DNA from: Anaerolineales bacterium
GTDB taxonomy: Bacteria; Chloroflexota; Anaerolineae; Anaerolineales; E44-bin32
NCBI GenBank assembly: GCA_023144145.1
Contig: JAGLGG010000066.1
Coordinates: 1-7,251 of the forward strand
Reading direction: 5' to 3'
Length of the DNA stretch: 7,251 nucleotides
The notes beneath the pieces were generated by a model, which searched no databases, was not told the DNA's origin, and worked only from the letters and a program-made list of their open reading frames with translations. A program made the position numbers and the translations under genes. Below, piece by piece: positions 1 to 5,740 of the stretch (positions are counted from its first letter, which is position 1; each line of letters begins with the position of its first letter).

Positions 1-55
1 TGAATTGTTGAATCTCCCAGGATTGAGATAATCTTAACGAGAAGGAATTTAACTT

Positions 56-77
56 AGACGCCCCCACCGGGGCGTCT
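56..77. repeat. GC-rich 9-bp palindromic hairpin, possible dispersed intergenic repeat
   Basis: AGACGCCCC (56-64) pairs perfectly with GGGGCGTCT (69-77) around a 4-nt loop CACC. No T-run follows on either strand, so it is not a standard intrinsic terminator. Read on the minus strand, the palindrome with its flank begins GTAGAGACGCC, a core I associate from general knowledge with small palindromes scattered between genes in Chloroflexota and cyanobacteria. The rest of 1-187 has no supportable gene. The only minus-strand reading frame through here (about 38 codons, near 48-161) looks like repeat translation rather than a protein. Confidence 0.5.
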
Positions 78-187
78 CTACGATATTATCAACGAGCCGG
101 AAAATTGTTGTAGGGTGGTTTGCGGACAACCTTTGCTGGAATTGAACTACACGACCATCCATCCCTTCTTTGAAGAGATTTACCACT

Positions 188-215
188 TTGTTACCCTTGC
201 CCAGTGCGCTACAAT
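188..215 (+). promoter_or_regulatory. Candidate sigma70-type promoter for the adenosine-kinase gene
   Basis: TTGTTA (188-193) is followed after 16 nt by TACAAT (210-215), which matches the -35 and -10 consensus at 4/6 and 5/6 positions. Transcription would start near 222 and leave a leader of about 40 nt carrying the ribosome binding site at 251-256. It is the best-placed candidate in the 263-bp upstream region, but such matches also arise by chance. Confidence 0.4.
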
Positions 216-263
216 GGAAGGGAGAAGCCGCATTATCGCAGGATATGAGTAGGAGGTGTACCG

Positions 264-749
264 ATGGAATTGCTCACTGTTAAAATCGAAAAACCAGAGA
301 CGGTAAATGTGATTCTTGGACAATCCCATTTTATTAAAACTGTTGAAGACATTCATGAGGCTTTGGTCAGCGCCGTCCCAGGGATTGAGTTCGGCTTGGC
401 ATTTTGTGAAGCCTCAGGCCCCGCGCTTGTGCGCTTCAGTGGCACCTCCGACGACATGATCGATCTGGCTAAAGCAAATGCCATTGCACTCTCGGCAGGG
501 CATTGCTTCCTTGTGTTTCTCGAAAACGCATTCCCGATTAATGTCTTGAGCAACATAAAATCTGTCCCAGAAGTGTGCAGAATTTTCTGTGCCAGCGCGA
601 ATGAAGTTGAGGTGATCCTGGTGGAGACAGAGCAAGGTCGAGGCATTCTGGGAGTCGTAGATGGCGAAAAGAGCAAGGGAATTGAGAGTGACGAGGATAT
701 TGCAGACCGTTATGCTTTGTTGAGAAAGTTTGGCTACAAGCTTGATTGA
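264..749 (+). CDS. Adenosine-specific kinase family protein (DUF355 / PF04008)
   Basis: 161 aa, essentially the usual length of this compact single-domain family, whose best-known members are archaeal proteins that bind adenosine; a kinase-type activity is assigned from structural work on the family. Seen in sequence: an N-terminal segment GQSHFIKTVEDIHEAL (residues 19-34), FGLAFCEASGPALVRFSGT (43-61), a GHCFLVFL core (79-86), NAFPINVLSNIKSVPEVCRIFCASAN (88-113, long conserved block) and a GRGILGVVDG turn (125-134), all in family order. There is no signal peptide or membrane segment, so it should be cytosolic. The start is supported by AGGAGG at 251-256, 7 nt before the ATG. It is the first gene of a plus-strand series; the next gene begins 58 bp on, so co-transcription is possible. 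The family call is firm, the biological substrate in this organism is not. Confidence 0.9.
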   Translation: MELLTVKIEKPETVNVILGQSHFIKTVEDIHEALVSAVPGIEFGLAFCEASGPALVRFSGTSDDMIDLAKANAIALSAGHCFLVFLENAFPINVLSNIKSVPEVCRIFCASANEVEVILVETEQGRGILGVVDGEKSKGIESDEDIADRYALLRKFGYKLD

Positions 750-752
750 GTA

Positions 753-770
753 TTAGGCCCGATGGGCTAA
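753..770 (+). other. Small imperfect hairpin between kinase and P1 peptidase genes
   Basis: TTAG (753-756) pairs with CTAA (767-770) and CCC (758-760) with GGG (764-766), with one bulged G at 757 and a GAT loop. It starts 3 nt after the upstream stop codon. There is no T-run after it, so a terminator role is doubtful; it may be a weak attenuating or mRNA-end structure between two genes of the same strand. Confidence 0.25.
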
Positions 771-807
771 CCCTGGCTTGGTGAAGAATATATAGCGCGG
801 AGGCGGA

Positions 808-1812
808 ATGAAATTACAAGATGCGATCACCGACGTGCGTGGAATTCGAGTTGGTCACGCTCATGACAGTGATGCAATCACTGGGTGTACGGTTGTTTTG
901 TGTGAAAAAGGTGCGGTTGGGGGAGTCGATCAGCGTGGTGGCGCACCTGGTACGCGCGAGACAGACCCTCTTCGACCGATGCACCTAGTACAGAAGGTAC
1001 AGGCGGTAGTGCTTTCGGGTGGCTCTGCCTTTGGCCTGGAGAGCGCCACTGGTGTCGTTCGTTATCTAGAAGAAAAGGGGATTGGTTTCGATGTCCGGGT
1101 AGCGCGGGTCCCTATTGTGCCAGCAGCGATCCTTTTCGACCTCGGCATCGGACGTTCTGATGTGCGACCGGATGCTGAAATGGGCTATCAGGCATGCCAA
1201 AATGCGTCCGCGGATCCACCCGCGGAAGGTAATGCTGGTGCGGGAATGGGGGCGACTGTTGGAAAGATACTTGGCATGGGATCGGCCGTTAAAGGCGGCA
1301 TTGGGTCTGCGAGCATTGACCTGGGGGGAGGAACAATTGTGGGGGCGATTGTTGCCGTGAATGCCTTTGGAGATGTGATTAATCATCAAAATGGTGAAAT
1401 CCTGGCGGGAACTCGGCCGGGAAAAATTGGACCGGTACGCATTGGAGGGGACGGTGTTTTTGCAGACACGATGCAGGTCATGAATAGTCTAGCGGGGAAA
1501 ACCATTCTGAAGTTTGCTTCCCGAGGGAACACGGTGATAGGGGTCATTGCGACAAATGCACAACTTACCAAGGAAGGTGCCAACAAAGTAGCGCAAATGT
1601 CACAGGATGGAATCGCCAGGGCTATTCGGCCAGCACATACGATGCTTGATGGCGATACCCTATTTGCAATCTCAACCGGCAAGAAAAAGGCGGATGTGAA
1701 TGTGGTGGGGGCGTTTGGTGCAGAAGTAGTAGCTCGAGCAATAAAAAAAGCAATTCTTGCGGCTGAATCGATTGGCGGGATACCCGCCCTGAGAGATTTA
1801 GACAATTCATAG
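808..1812 (+). CDS. P1 family (S58, DmpA-type) self-processing aminopeptidase
   Basis: 334 aa, typical of the S58/P1 family (L-aminopeptidase/D-esterase, beta-aminopeptidase relatives). Family members cut their own chain to expose a new N-terminal Ser or Thr, which then acts as the nucleophile on N-terminal residues of short peptides or amides. Seen here: an N-terminal ITDVRGIRVGHA (residues 7-18), the RGGAPGTRETD block (43-53), VLSGGSAFGLESATGV (68-83), GNAGAGMGATVGK (141-153), and near the C-terminal third GNTVIGVIATNAQLTK (240-255) followed by the HTMLDGDTLFA block (277-287). By family analogy, Asn241/Thr242 is the predicted cleavage site and Thr242 the nucleophile. There is no signal peptide, so a cytosolic enzyme is likely. 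The start is supported by GGAGG at 799-803, only 4 nt before the ATG. Natural substrate unknown; D-amino-acid versus beta-amino-acid specificity cannot be told from sequence. Confidence 0.93.
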   Translation: MKLQDAITDVRGIRVGHAHDSDAITGCTVVLCEKGAVGGVDQRGGAPGTRETDPLRPMHLVQKVQAVVLSGGSAFGLESATGVVRYLEEKGIGFDVRVARVPIVPAAILFDLGIGRSDVRPDAEMGYQACQNASADPPAEGNAGAGMGATVGKILGMGSAVKGGIGSASIDLGGGTIVGAIVAVNAFGDVINHQNGEILAGTRPGKIGPVRIGGDGVFADTMQVMNSLAGKTILKFASRGNTVIGVIATNAQLTKEGANKVAQMSQDGIARAIRPAHTMLDGDTLFAISTGKKKADVNVVGAFGAEVVARAIKKAILAAESIGGIPALRDLDNS

Positions 1813-1815
1813 TTG

Positions 1816-1858
1816 TGATTAGGGCATGTTGGTCTTCAGGAAAAACCAACCCTAATCA
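1816..1858 (+). terminator. Strong bulged hairpin after P1 peptidase (terminator-like, no U-run)
   Basis: TGATTAGGG (1816-1824) pairs perfectly with CCCTAATCA (1850-1858), and TTGGT (1829-1833) with ACCAA (1845-1849). This gives 14 base pairs with a CATG bulge (1825-1828) and an 11-nt loop. It begins 4 nt after the peptidase stop codon and ends 35 nt before the bactofilin ATG. No T-run follows, so it may be a Rho-protected mRNA end or a 5' leader structure of the bactofilin message rather than a classical intrinsic terminator. Confidence 0.45.
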
Positions 1859-1893
1859 TCAGCTAAGTATATTTCTTGAAAAGGAAGAGGAAT

Positions 1894-2337
1894 ATGTTTC
1901 GTACCAGTAGAGATCGAACGTCCTCTGGGGGAGAGACGCCTGAGCGAGTGACCTCTGTTTTGGGGGAAGGAATTTCTTGGAAGGGAAAAATGACTGGGGG
2001 AGGTGGGGTGCGGATTGAAGGTGCATTCGACGGCGAGATTTCAATTCGAGGTTTGGTGGTCATTGCGGAACGAGGGCGAGTGACCTGTGAGCAAATTCGC
2101 GCTGAAACCATCATAATCGCCGGCTCGGTCAAGGGGGATATCACCGCGCATAAGGTGGAAATTGCCCGGACGGGGAGGGTGTGGGGAAGTGTTGTGACCT
2201 CAAGTTTCACAACCGATGAAGGTGCATTTATGAAGGGGCAAATCACAATGGAAGATCAGGTCGATTTGGGGTTTGGACCTGTTGTTAAAGATGAGGATGA
2301 GGAGGAAGAAGCTGAAGCAGAAAACGGGCAGACGTAG
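1894..2337 (+). CDS. Bactofilin (polymer-forming cytoskeletal protein)
   Basis: 147 aa. Bactofilins (PF04519) fold as a right-handed beta-helix and polymerise without nucleotide into filaments that scaffold cell-shape, polarity or envelope proteins. The core spans about residues 20-118: it opens with SVLGEGISWKGKMTGGGGVR (21-40) and IEGAFDGEI (41-49), and shows the periodic G-x-(I/V) strand pattern through IIIAGSVKGDITAHKVEI (73-90) and GRVWGSV (94-100). A short basic N-tail precedes the core, and a strongly acidic tail, rich in Glu and Asp (132-144), follows it. There is no membrane segment. The ATG at 1894 is preferred because AGGAAG (1882-1887) sits 6 nt before it; an in-frame TTG at 1876 would add six residues but would have that ribosome binding site inside its own coding sequence. 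It is third in the plus-strand series but may be a separate transcript, given the hairpin before it. Confidence 0.92.
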   Translation: MFRTSRDRTSSGGETPERVTSVLGEGISWKGKMTGGGGVRIEGAFDGEISIRGLVVIAERGRVTCEQIRAETIIIAGSVKGDITAHKVEIARTGRVWGSVVTSSFTTDEGAFMKGQITMEDQVDLGFGPVVKDEDEEEEAEAENGQT

Positions 2338-2350
2338 AACTTTTTACGTC
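2331..2350 (+). other. 6-bp hairpin across the bactofilin stop codon
   Basis: GACGTA (2331-2336) pairs with TACGTC (2345-2350); the 8-nt loop GAACTTTT holds the last base of the TAG stop (2335-2337). The T-run lies in the loop and not after the stem, so it does not have intrinsic terminator layout. It could be a minor mRNA-end structure. Confidence 0.2.
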
Positions 2351-2357
2351 CTAGGTA

Positions 2358-2506
2358 TGGTCAATTAGTCGATTTGTCAATCAGTCAATTTGGAGGATTA
2401 ATCCCCAAGGATTAGGAAAAACCCATTAGAAGCTCGAGGGATGAAATTCCAACCTGGAAAAGAATGCTTTCCTTGTTGACAAATTGACAGATCAACGAAT
2501 TGACCA
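2358..2506. repeat. Inverted repeat with 8-nt periodic arms (MITE-like or structural repeat)
   Basis: The left arm is four consecutive 8-mers GTCAATTA, GTCGATTT, GTCAATCA, GTCAATTT (2360-2391). The right arm is their inverted counterpart TTGTTGAC, AAATTGAC, AGATCAAC, GAATTGAC (2473-2504). Pairing position by position over 37 positions (2358-2394 with 2470-2506) gives 29 Watson-Crick pairs and 2 G-T wobbles. The interior (2395-2469) includes a palindrome GGATTAATCC (2395-2404) and a small stem TAATCC/GGATTA (2399-2404 with 2409-2414), but no coding signal. TTTTT follows on the plus strand at 2508-2512, so transcripts from the bactofilin side could fold it into a terminator-like structure. The right arm overlaps the last codons and stop of the S9 peptidase. 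It could be a small mobile palindromic element, a degenerate tandem repeat, or a bidirectional mRNA-end structure. Confidence 0.75.
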
Positions 2507-4357
2507 GTTTTTAAATGCCTCTTCAAAAAACTCAGCAAGGCGCAAATAGAGAACCCTCAGATTCTTAGGACGGAAAATTCCGTGCCCTTCATCCTCAAAG
2601 GTTAGGAGATCATATTCGATCCCTGATTTCTCTAGCTCACTCCGGACCTGGCTGACGTTTTCAGGAGTCACGTTTGGGTCTTGCATCCCTTGGACAATGA
2701 GCAATTTGGCCTTAATTCGGTTGACAAAATGGATTGGCGATCGTTCATAGTATCGCTGCGGGACTTGTTCCGGAGAACCCCCCATCATCTCCTCGCTGTA
2801 TGGCCTCAGGTCCGGCCGAGTGGTCTCATAATCAATGACGAGGTCAGTCATCCCGCAAATAGGAGCAGCTGCAGATACCAAATCCGCTGGATACCTGGTG
2901 ATCGCAAACCAGGCTGAATATCCGCCGTAGGAGGTGCCGGTGATACCGATCTTTCCGGGTTTTGCTACGCCCCTATCAATCAAGGCTTGAATCCCTGCAG
3001 CGATATCCTCTTGCTCCCTTCCGCCCCATCCATCTTGCTTTATCGATTCTTGGAAGGACATGCCGAACCCGGTACTGCCTCGATAATTAGGAGTGAGTAC
3101 GTTAAATCCCTGAGAGGCGAGGAATTGGATCTGGACATCTACAATGTCTTCGCTGTGATACGTAGGTCCACCATGAACATTAACAATCGTTCCCTTTGGA
3201 GGAGTTGAGCAACGATATAACCATCCTTGAATTTCAAGTTTATCTGTGGATAACCATCGAAAATCCTCAGCCTCGGTGAGATCAGGGGGTTGGATGGTGG
3301 TTCGTTCCCACATGCGAGTTAGGCTGATAAATTTCTCGGATTTCGGGTCGCTGAGCGAGGTCCTCACAAGATCAACAGGTTGTTTCGAGTTATAGATCTT
3401 AGCAATCCATTCGCCAAATGGTGCAGCTTGATCGACCGGAGCAAGGGGGATCAAGTTGTGCGGTGTTTTAGGAACCATCCATTCATCGCCTGACGTAGAG
3501 TCAATAAGGCTCGCTGATAGACGAGCATCCTGAACCTCAATGGCGACTATTTGACTCGAATTCTTGGGCACAAAAACAAGCTCGAAATTTCTGGAGGGAT
3601 TATCAACCAACCATCTCAAGTTGTCTGATATCCGGTTCCAAACTCCTATCCGTCTATGAGTTTCCTGCTCAGCCAGGACCAGGACGTTTTCTCCATCGGG
3701 AAACCACGAAGCGAAAACTTTGTTTGCGTCACCGAAATTCAATACCTCTCGATCATTTTCGCCGTTATTCTCAACGAGCCAGATTTGTCTTCCCGAAGGA
3801 TGGATGTCTTTTCGATTGTATAGAAGGTGGGTGCCTTGTTGATTCAAAAGTGGAAATAGATAGGCTGGTTTCTCAGGTCTGGCAATCGGAACCCGTTCTC
3901 CGGTTTTAAGATCTTGTCGATAAACCCATGAGGGCTCGATTTCTTCATCCCGGCTAGCGTCATAATTGGCAGCATAAAAAAACCAGCGCTCATTGGGGTG
4001 GAGAAGTCCGCCGCGAAGGAAGAATTTAGGATCAGCTTCCGTAAGAGGCTCCATATCCCCCGGTTTGTCTAAATGCAACCGAAAGACTTGGTTACGTTCG
4101 TTGCCATCTTTGTCCTGGGCCACGATCAGCCCTTGACTGTCAGGCGTCCAAGAGACTACCCAAGTATCCTGTTCAGTATTTGTAAGCCGGATTGGCACTG
4201 AGGATCCATCTGTGGGAGCATAGAACACGTCTGCGGTTGGCCCAACCTGGGCCCAGGTCCAGGCGACTTTCCTTCCATCATGTGAAACCTTTGCTACGAA
4301 TAACTTGGGCAAAGATATCAATGCATCAAGAATAGGTTTGGGTTCCATTTGGTTCAT
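2492..4357 (-). CDS. S9 family peptidase (prolyl oligopeptidase / acylaminoacyl-peptidase type)
   Basis: 621 aa, in the usual range for two-domain S9 peptidases, which cleave short peptides (often after Pro, or removing acylated N-terminal residues). Residues ~15-350 form a beta-propeller-like region with repeated W-T-PDSQGL, ASWFPDGENVLVL and similar blades that gate the active site. Residues ~365-615 are an alpha/beta-hydrolase domain: oxyanion-region HGGP (395-398), NYRGSTGFG (424-432), nucleophile motif GTSYGGY with Ser476, Asp560 in QGMQDPNVTPEN and His592 in DEGHGI, so the triad is complete. There is no signal peptide, so it is probably cytosolic. The ATG at 4357 has no clear Shine-Dalgarno; an in-frame ATG three codons later is not better served. 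It lies 22 bp after an anchored protein gene on the same strand, suggesting co-transcription. The C-terminal codons NWSIR and the stop lie inside the inverted repeat at 2358-2506, so this end may have been altered by the repeat. Confidence 0.93.
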   Translation of the reverse strand: MNQMEPKPILDALISLPKLFVAKVSHDGRKVAWTWAQVGPTADVFYAPTDGSSVPIRLTNTEQDTWVVSWTPDSQGLIVAQDKDGNERNQVFRLHLDKPGDMEPLTEADPKFFLRGGLLHPNERWFFYAANYDASRDEEIEPSWVYRQDLKTGERVPIARPEKPAYLFPLLNQQGTHLLYNRKDIHPSGRQIWLVENNGENDREVLNFGDANKVFASWFPDGENVLVLAEQETHRRIGVWNRISDNLRWLVDNPSRNFELVFVPKNSSQIVAIEVQDARLSASLIDSTSGDEWMVPKTPHNLIPLAPVDQAAPFGEWIAKIYNSKQPVDLVRTSLSDPKSEKFISLTRMWERTTIQPPDLTEAEDFRWLSTDKLEIQGWLYRCSTPPKGTIVNVHGGPTYHSEDIVDVQIQFLASQGFNVLTPNYRGSTGFGMSFQESIKQDGWGGREQEDIAAGIQALIDRGVAKPGKIGITGTSYGGYSAWFAITRYPADLVSAAAPICGMTDLVIDYETTRPDLRPYSEEMMGGSPEQVPQRYYERSPIHFVNRIKAKLLIVQGMQDPNVTPENVSQVRSELEKSGIEYDLLTFEDEGHGIFRPKNLRVLYLRLAEFFEEAFKNWSIR

Positions 4358-4379
4358 CCAGGAGTAGTATCAATATGTT

Positions 4380-5156
4380 TTATTGCTGCTTAAAACGAAG
4401 GAGCACGGAGCCAGGATAAATGCCTCCCTCGCTCAATGTGCAATCCTGCGCCTTAAGGTTAGACACCGATTCGAATGTGCTGGCGATCTGCAGAGCGTAC
4501 GTAACTCCTTCTTGCATGGTGAAATCACCATAGCCAAGCCCAAATTCTGGTTTCATCCCTGTCAGAAAGCGATCCTCTCCCTGATCCCAGATGATGACAA
4601 CACCTACACCTGGAACACCCTCGCCTGCAACATCTTCTACGATCACCTGGATAAGGGAGGAGGTTAAATTTGGATCACAAACCTTTTCGATGGATACCAA
4701 CCGAAAAGCTGGCATGGGTGTGTTTGTTGCGGTAGGTTGTGCTGTCGCACCAATTGGAGAGGGGCTTGGGTCGCTGGAGGATGCTTCTGGAGAGGAAGTG
4801 AGTGTTGGGTCAGTCGTACTTAGACTATCCCCAAGGGCAGATGCAAGTTGAGCCACAGCCCTAACTTCTTCATCAGCTCGACCCGTTGCGAGATGGGACT
4901 GGGCCAGGTCGTTAAGTACGCTGGCTGGATTGAAATCATCAAGTAGATCGAGGCGCGTTCTCGCGATTGTTAGATTCCCTGTGCTGGCAAAAGCGGATGC
5001 GACTAAAGTGCGGTATTCGTTTTGGAAATCAGGCGATAAGTCTTGTGGTGTTGATTGATGTATCTGTCTTGGACTCGCGAACCAAGCATAGTACAGACCT
5101 AAGATCAAACCCAGAACGAGTCCGAGGATAAGTCGAAACCAGGAAACTCGTGTCAT
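4380..5156 (-). CDS. Membrane-anchored protein with Ser/Thr/Pro linker and beta-rich C-terminal domain (unknown function)
   Basis: 258 aa, function not recognised. Visible layout: a short N-terminus with Arg residues, one transmembrane helix (about residues 8-27, Leu/Gly-rich), then a helical segment (about 42-105) that resembles one or two TPR-like helix pairs (NEYRTLVASAFASTGNLTIA, 46-65), a low-complexity Ser/Thr/Pro linker (about 112-150) and a C-terminal domain (151-258) predicted beta-rich, with IVEDVAGEGVPGVGVVI (172-188), reminiscent of Ig-like or carboxypeptidase-regulatory-like folds. Cys160 and Cys239 could form a disulfide outside the cell. The positive-inside pattern puts the linker and C-domain outside. 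Its first ~73 residues are paralogous to the neighbour at 5160-5504. The ATG begins 3 nt after that neighbour's stop codon, so the two are probably translated together. No strong ribosome binding site is seen. Confidence 0.85.
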   Translation of the reverse strand: MTRVSWFRLILGLVLGLILGLYYAWFASPRQIHQSTPQDLSPDFQNEYRTLVASAFASTGNLTIARTRLDLLDDFNPASVLNDLAQSHLATGRADEEVRAVAQLASALGDSLSTTDPTLTSSPEASSSDPSPSPIGATAQPTATNTPMPAFRLVSIEKVCDPNLTSSLIQVIVEDVAGEGVPGVGVVIIWDQGEDRFLTGMKPEFGLGYGDFTMQEGVTYALQIASTFESVSNLKAQDCTLSEGGIYPGSVLLRFKQQ

Positions 5157-5159
5157 CGT

Positions 5160-5504
5160 CTAAGCATCCGCGGAGTTGTCCATGATGCCAGATAGAAGCG
5201 CATCCAATCGTTGAATATCGATCAATTTGTAGTCATGATCCTGCGCATATGAAATTGCCGTCCGCAGGATTTCTTCCGCTGAACCAAGGTCCATATGCTC
5301 GAACCTTTGAAGGGCAAGATCCAAATCCCCTTCAGTTTCATATGCTTCGGACATCATGAGAATTAGGTCTGTTTGATAATCATCTCGCAAGGTATCAGGG
5401 GTAGATTCGACGATCTGGATCGGTCGGATTACCCATCCATAGAAGAGACCGACTGCAATGCCCAGGATCAGTCCAAATAATAGTGGAGAATAGCGTGTGA
5501 TCAT
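5160..5504 (-). CDS. Small membrane-anchored protein, paralog of its downstream neighbour (unknown function)
   Basis: 114 aa from the ATG at 5504. It has one transmembrane helix (about residues 7-27, LLFGLILGIAVGLFYGWVI), then a helical region with DYQTDLILMMSEAYETEGDL-type TPR-like pattern (about 42-62) and a second helical stretch to the C-terminus. Residues 19-72 align without gaps with residues 20-73 of the protein at 4380-5156, with 19 of 54 identical, including Y-x-W, P-x-Q-I and STP. The ATG at 5504 is chosen because its N-terminus then lines up with the paralog's MTR start; an in-frame TTG at 5525 would add seven residues, but its possible AGGGG ribosome binding site lies inside a hairpin. 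It lacks the Ser/Thr/Pro linker and beta-rich domain of the paralog. It is the first protein gene after the tRNA-Leu on this strand. I do not recognise a named family; similar anchored helical proteins occur, by my general knowledge, in Chloroflexota. Confidence 0.8.
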   Translation of the reverse strand: MITRYSPLLFGLILGIAVGLFYGWVIRPIQIVESTPDTLRDDYQTDLILMMSEAYETEGDLDLALQRFEHMDLGSAEEILRTAISYAQDHDYKLIDIQRLDALLSGIMDNSADA

Positions 5505-5524
5505 TGACCGCCAGAAAACGCGCA

Positions 5525-5551
5525 AGGGGCCCCTAAAATAGTCATGGGGCC
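5525..5551 (-). other. GGCCCC/GGGGCC hairpin between tRNA-Leu and the anchored-protein genes
   Basis: GGCCCC (5528-5533) pairs with GGGGCC (5546-5551) around a 12-nt AT-rich loop. The left side is also part of the perfect 10-nt palindrome AGGGGCCCCT (5525-5534). It lies 21 nt beyond the tRNA 3' end in the minus direction and directly upstream of the first protein gene. There is no T-run on the minus side, so it is not an intrinsic terminator; a processing or boundary structure between tRNA and mRNA is possible. Confidence 0.4.
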
Positions 5552-5572
5552 GCCTATGCTATAATCGAAAGG

Positions 5573-5654
5573 TGCCGAAGGTGGGAATCGAACCCACACT
5601 CCCGAAGGAACGCGAGTTTGAGTCGCGCGCGTCTGCCAATTCCGCCACTTCGGC
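5573..5654 (-). tRNA. tRNA-Leu, anticodon CAA
   Basis: The minus strand folds as a class II tRNA of 82 nt. Acceptor stem GCCGAAG (5648-5654) pairs with CTTCGGC (5574-5580), with discriminator A at 5573. There is a short D stem GCG/CGC; anticodon stem CGCGA/TCGCG encloses loop CTCAAAC, giving anticodon CAA (reads UUG). A variable arm with TCC, TTCG loop and GGA follows, then the T arm GTGGG-TTCGATT-CCCAC. CCA is not encoded; CCT follows the discriminator base. The extended variable arm and CAA anticodon fix it as leucine. A promoter (5741-5769) and leader hairpin (5683-5717) lie upstream on the same strand. Confidence 0.97.
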
Positions 5655-5682
5655 TCATACTAGAGAAATGACGCTTTTTGAT

Positions 5683-5717
5683 GTAGTAGAGACCGTGAAA
5701 ATCACAGTCGATACTAC
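5683..5717 (-). other. Hairpin in the leader of the tRNA-Leu transcript
   Basis: Read on the minus strand, GTAGTA pairs with TACTAC, then a TC/TC internal loop, GAC pairs with GTC, a T-G wobble, and GTGA pairs with TCAC around a TTT loop. It spans 35 nt with 13 Watson-Crick pairs and one wobble. The wobble is a C-A mismatch on the plus strand, which favours the minus strand as the folding RNA. It ends 28 nt before the mature tRNA 5' end, between the predicted start site (near 5734) and the tRNA. No T-run follows. Confidence 0.5.
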
Positions 5718-5740
5718 GGAGAAGAAAAGCGACCCTCGCA

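Noticed and set aside
48..161. 38-codon minus-strand frame upstream of the first gene
   Set aside because: It has no ribosome binding site and passes through the GC-rich palindrome; the composition looks like translated repeat.
1066..1389. Antisense and shifted frames inside the P1 peptidase gene, and similar long frames inside the S9 and bactofilin genes
   Set aside because: All lie within genes with clear family motifs, show no family resemblance and have no supporting start signals.
1829..1858. TTGGTC/TAATCA as a bactofilin promoter
   Set aside because: Weak hexamer matches lying inside the stem of a strong hairpin; 18-nt spacing match expected by chance.
2360..2504. CRISPR array, suggested by the repeated 8-mers
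   Set aside because: The units are contiguous 8-mers without spacers and the two clusters are inverted, with no cas genes nearby.
5557..5565. Extended -10 TGCTATAAT on the plus strand
   Set aside because: It lacks any -35 at proper spacing, would transcribe antisense to the tRNA, and no plus-strand gene starts for 330 bp.
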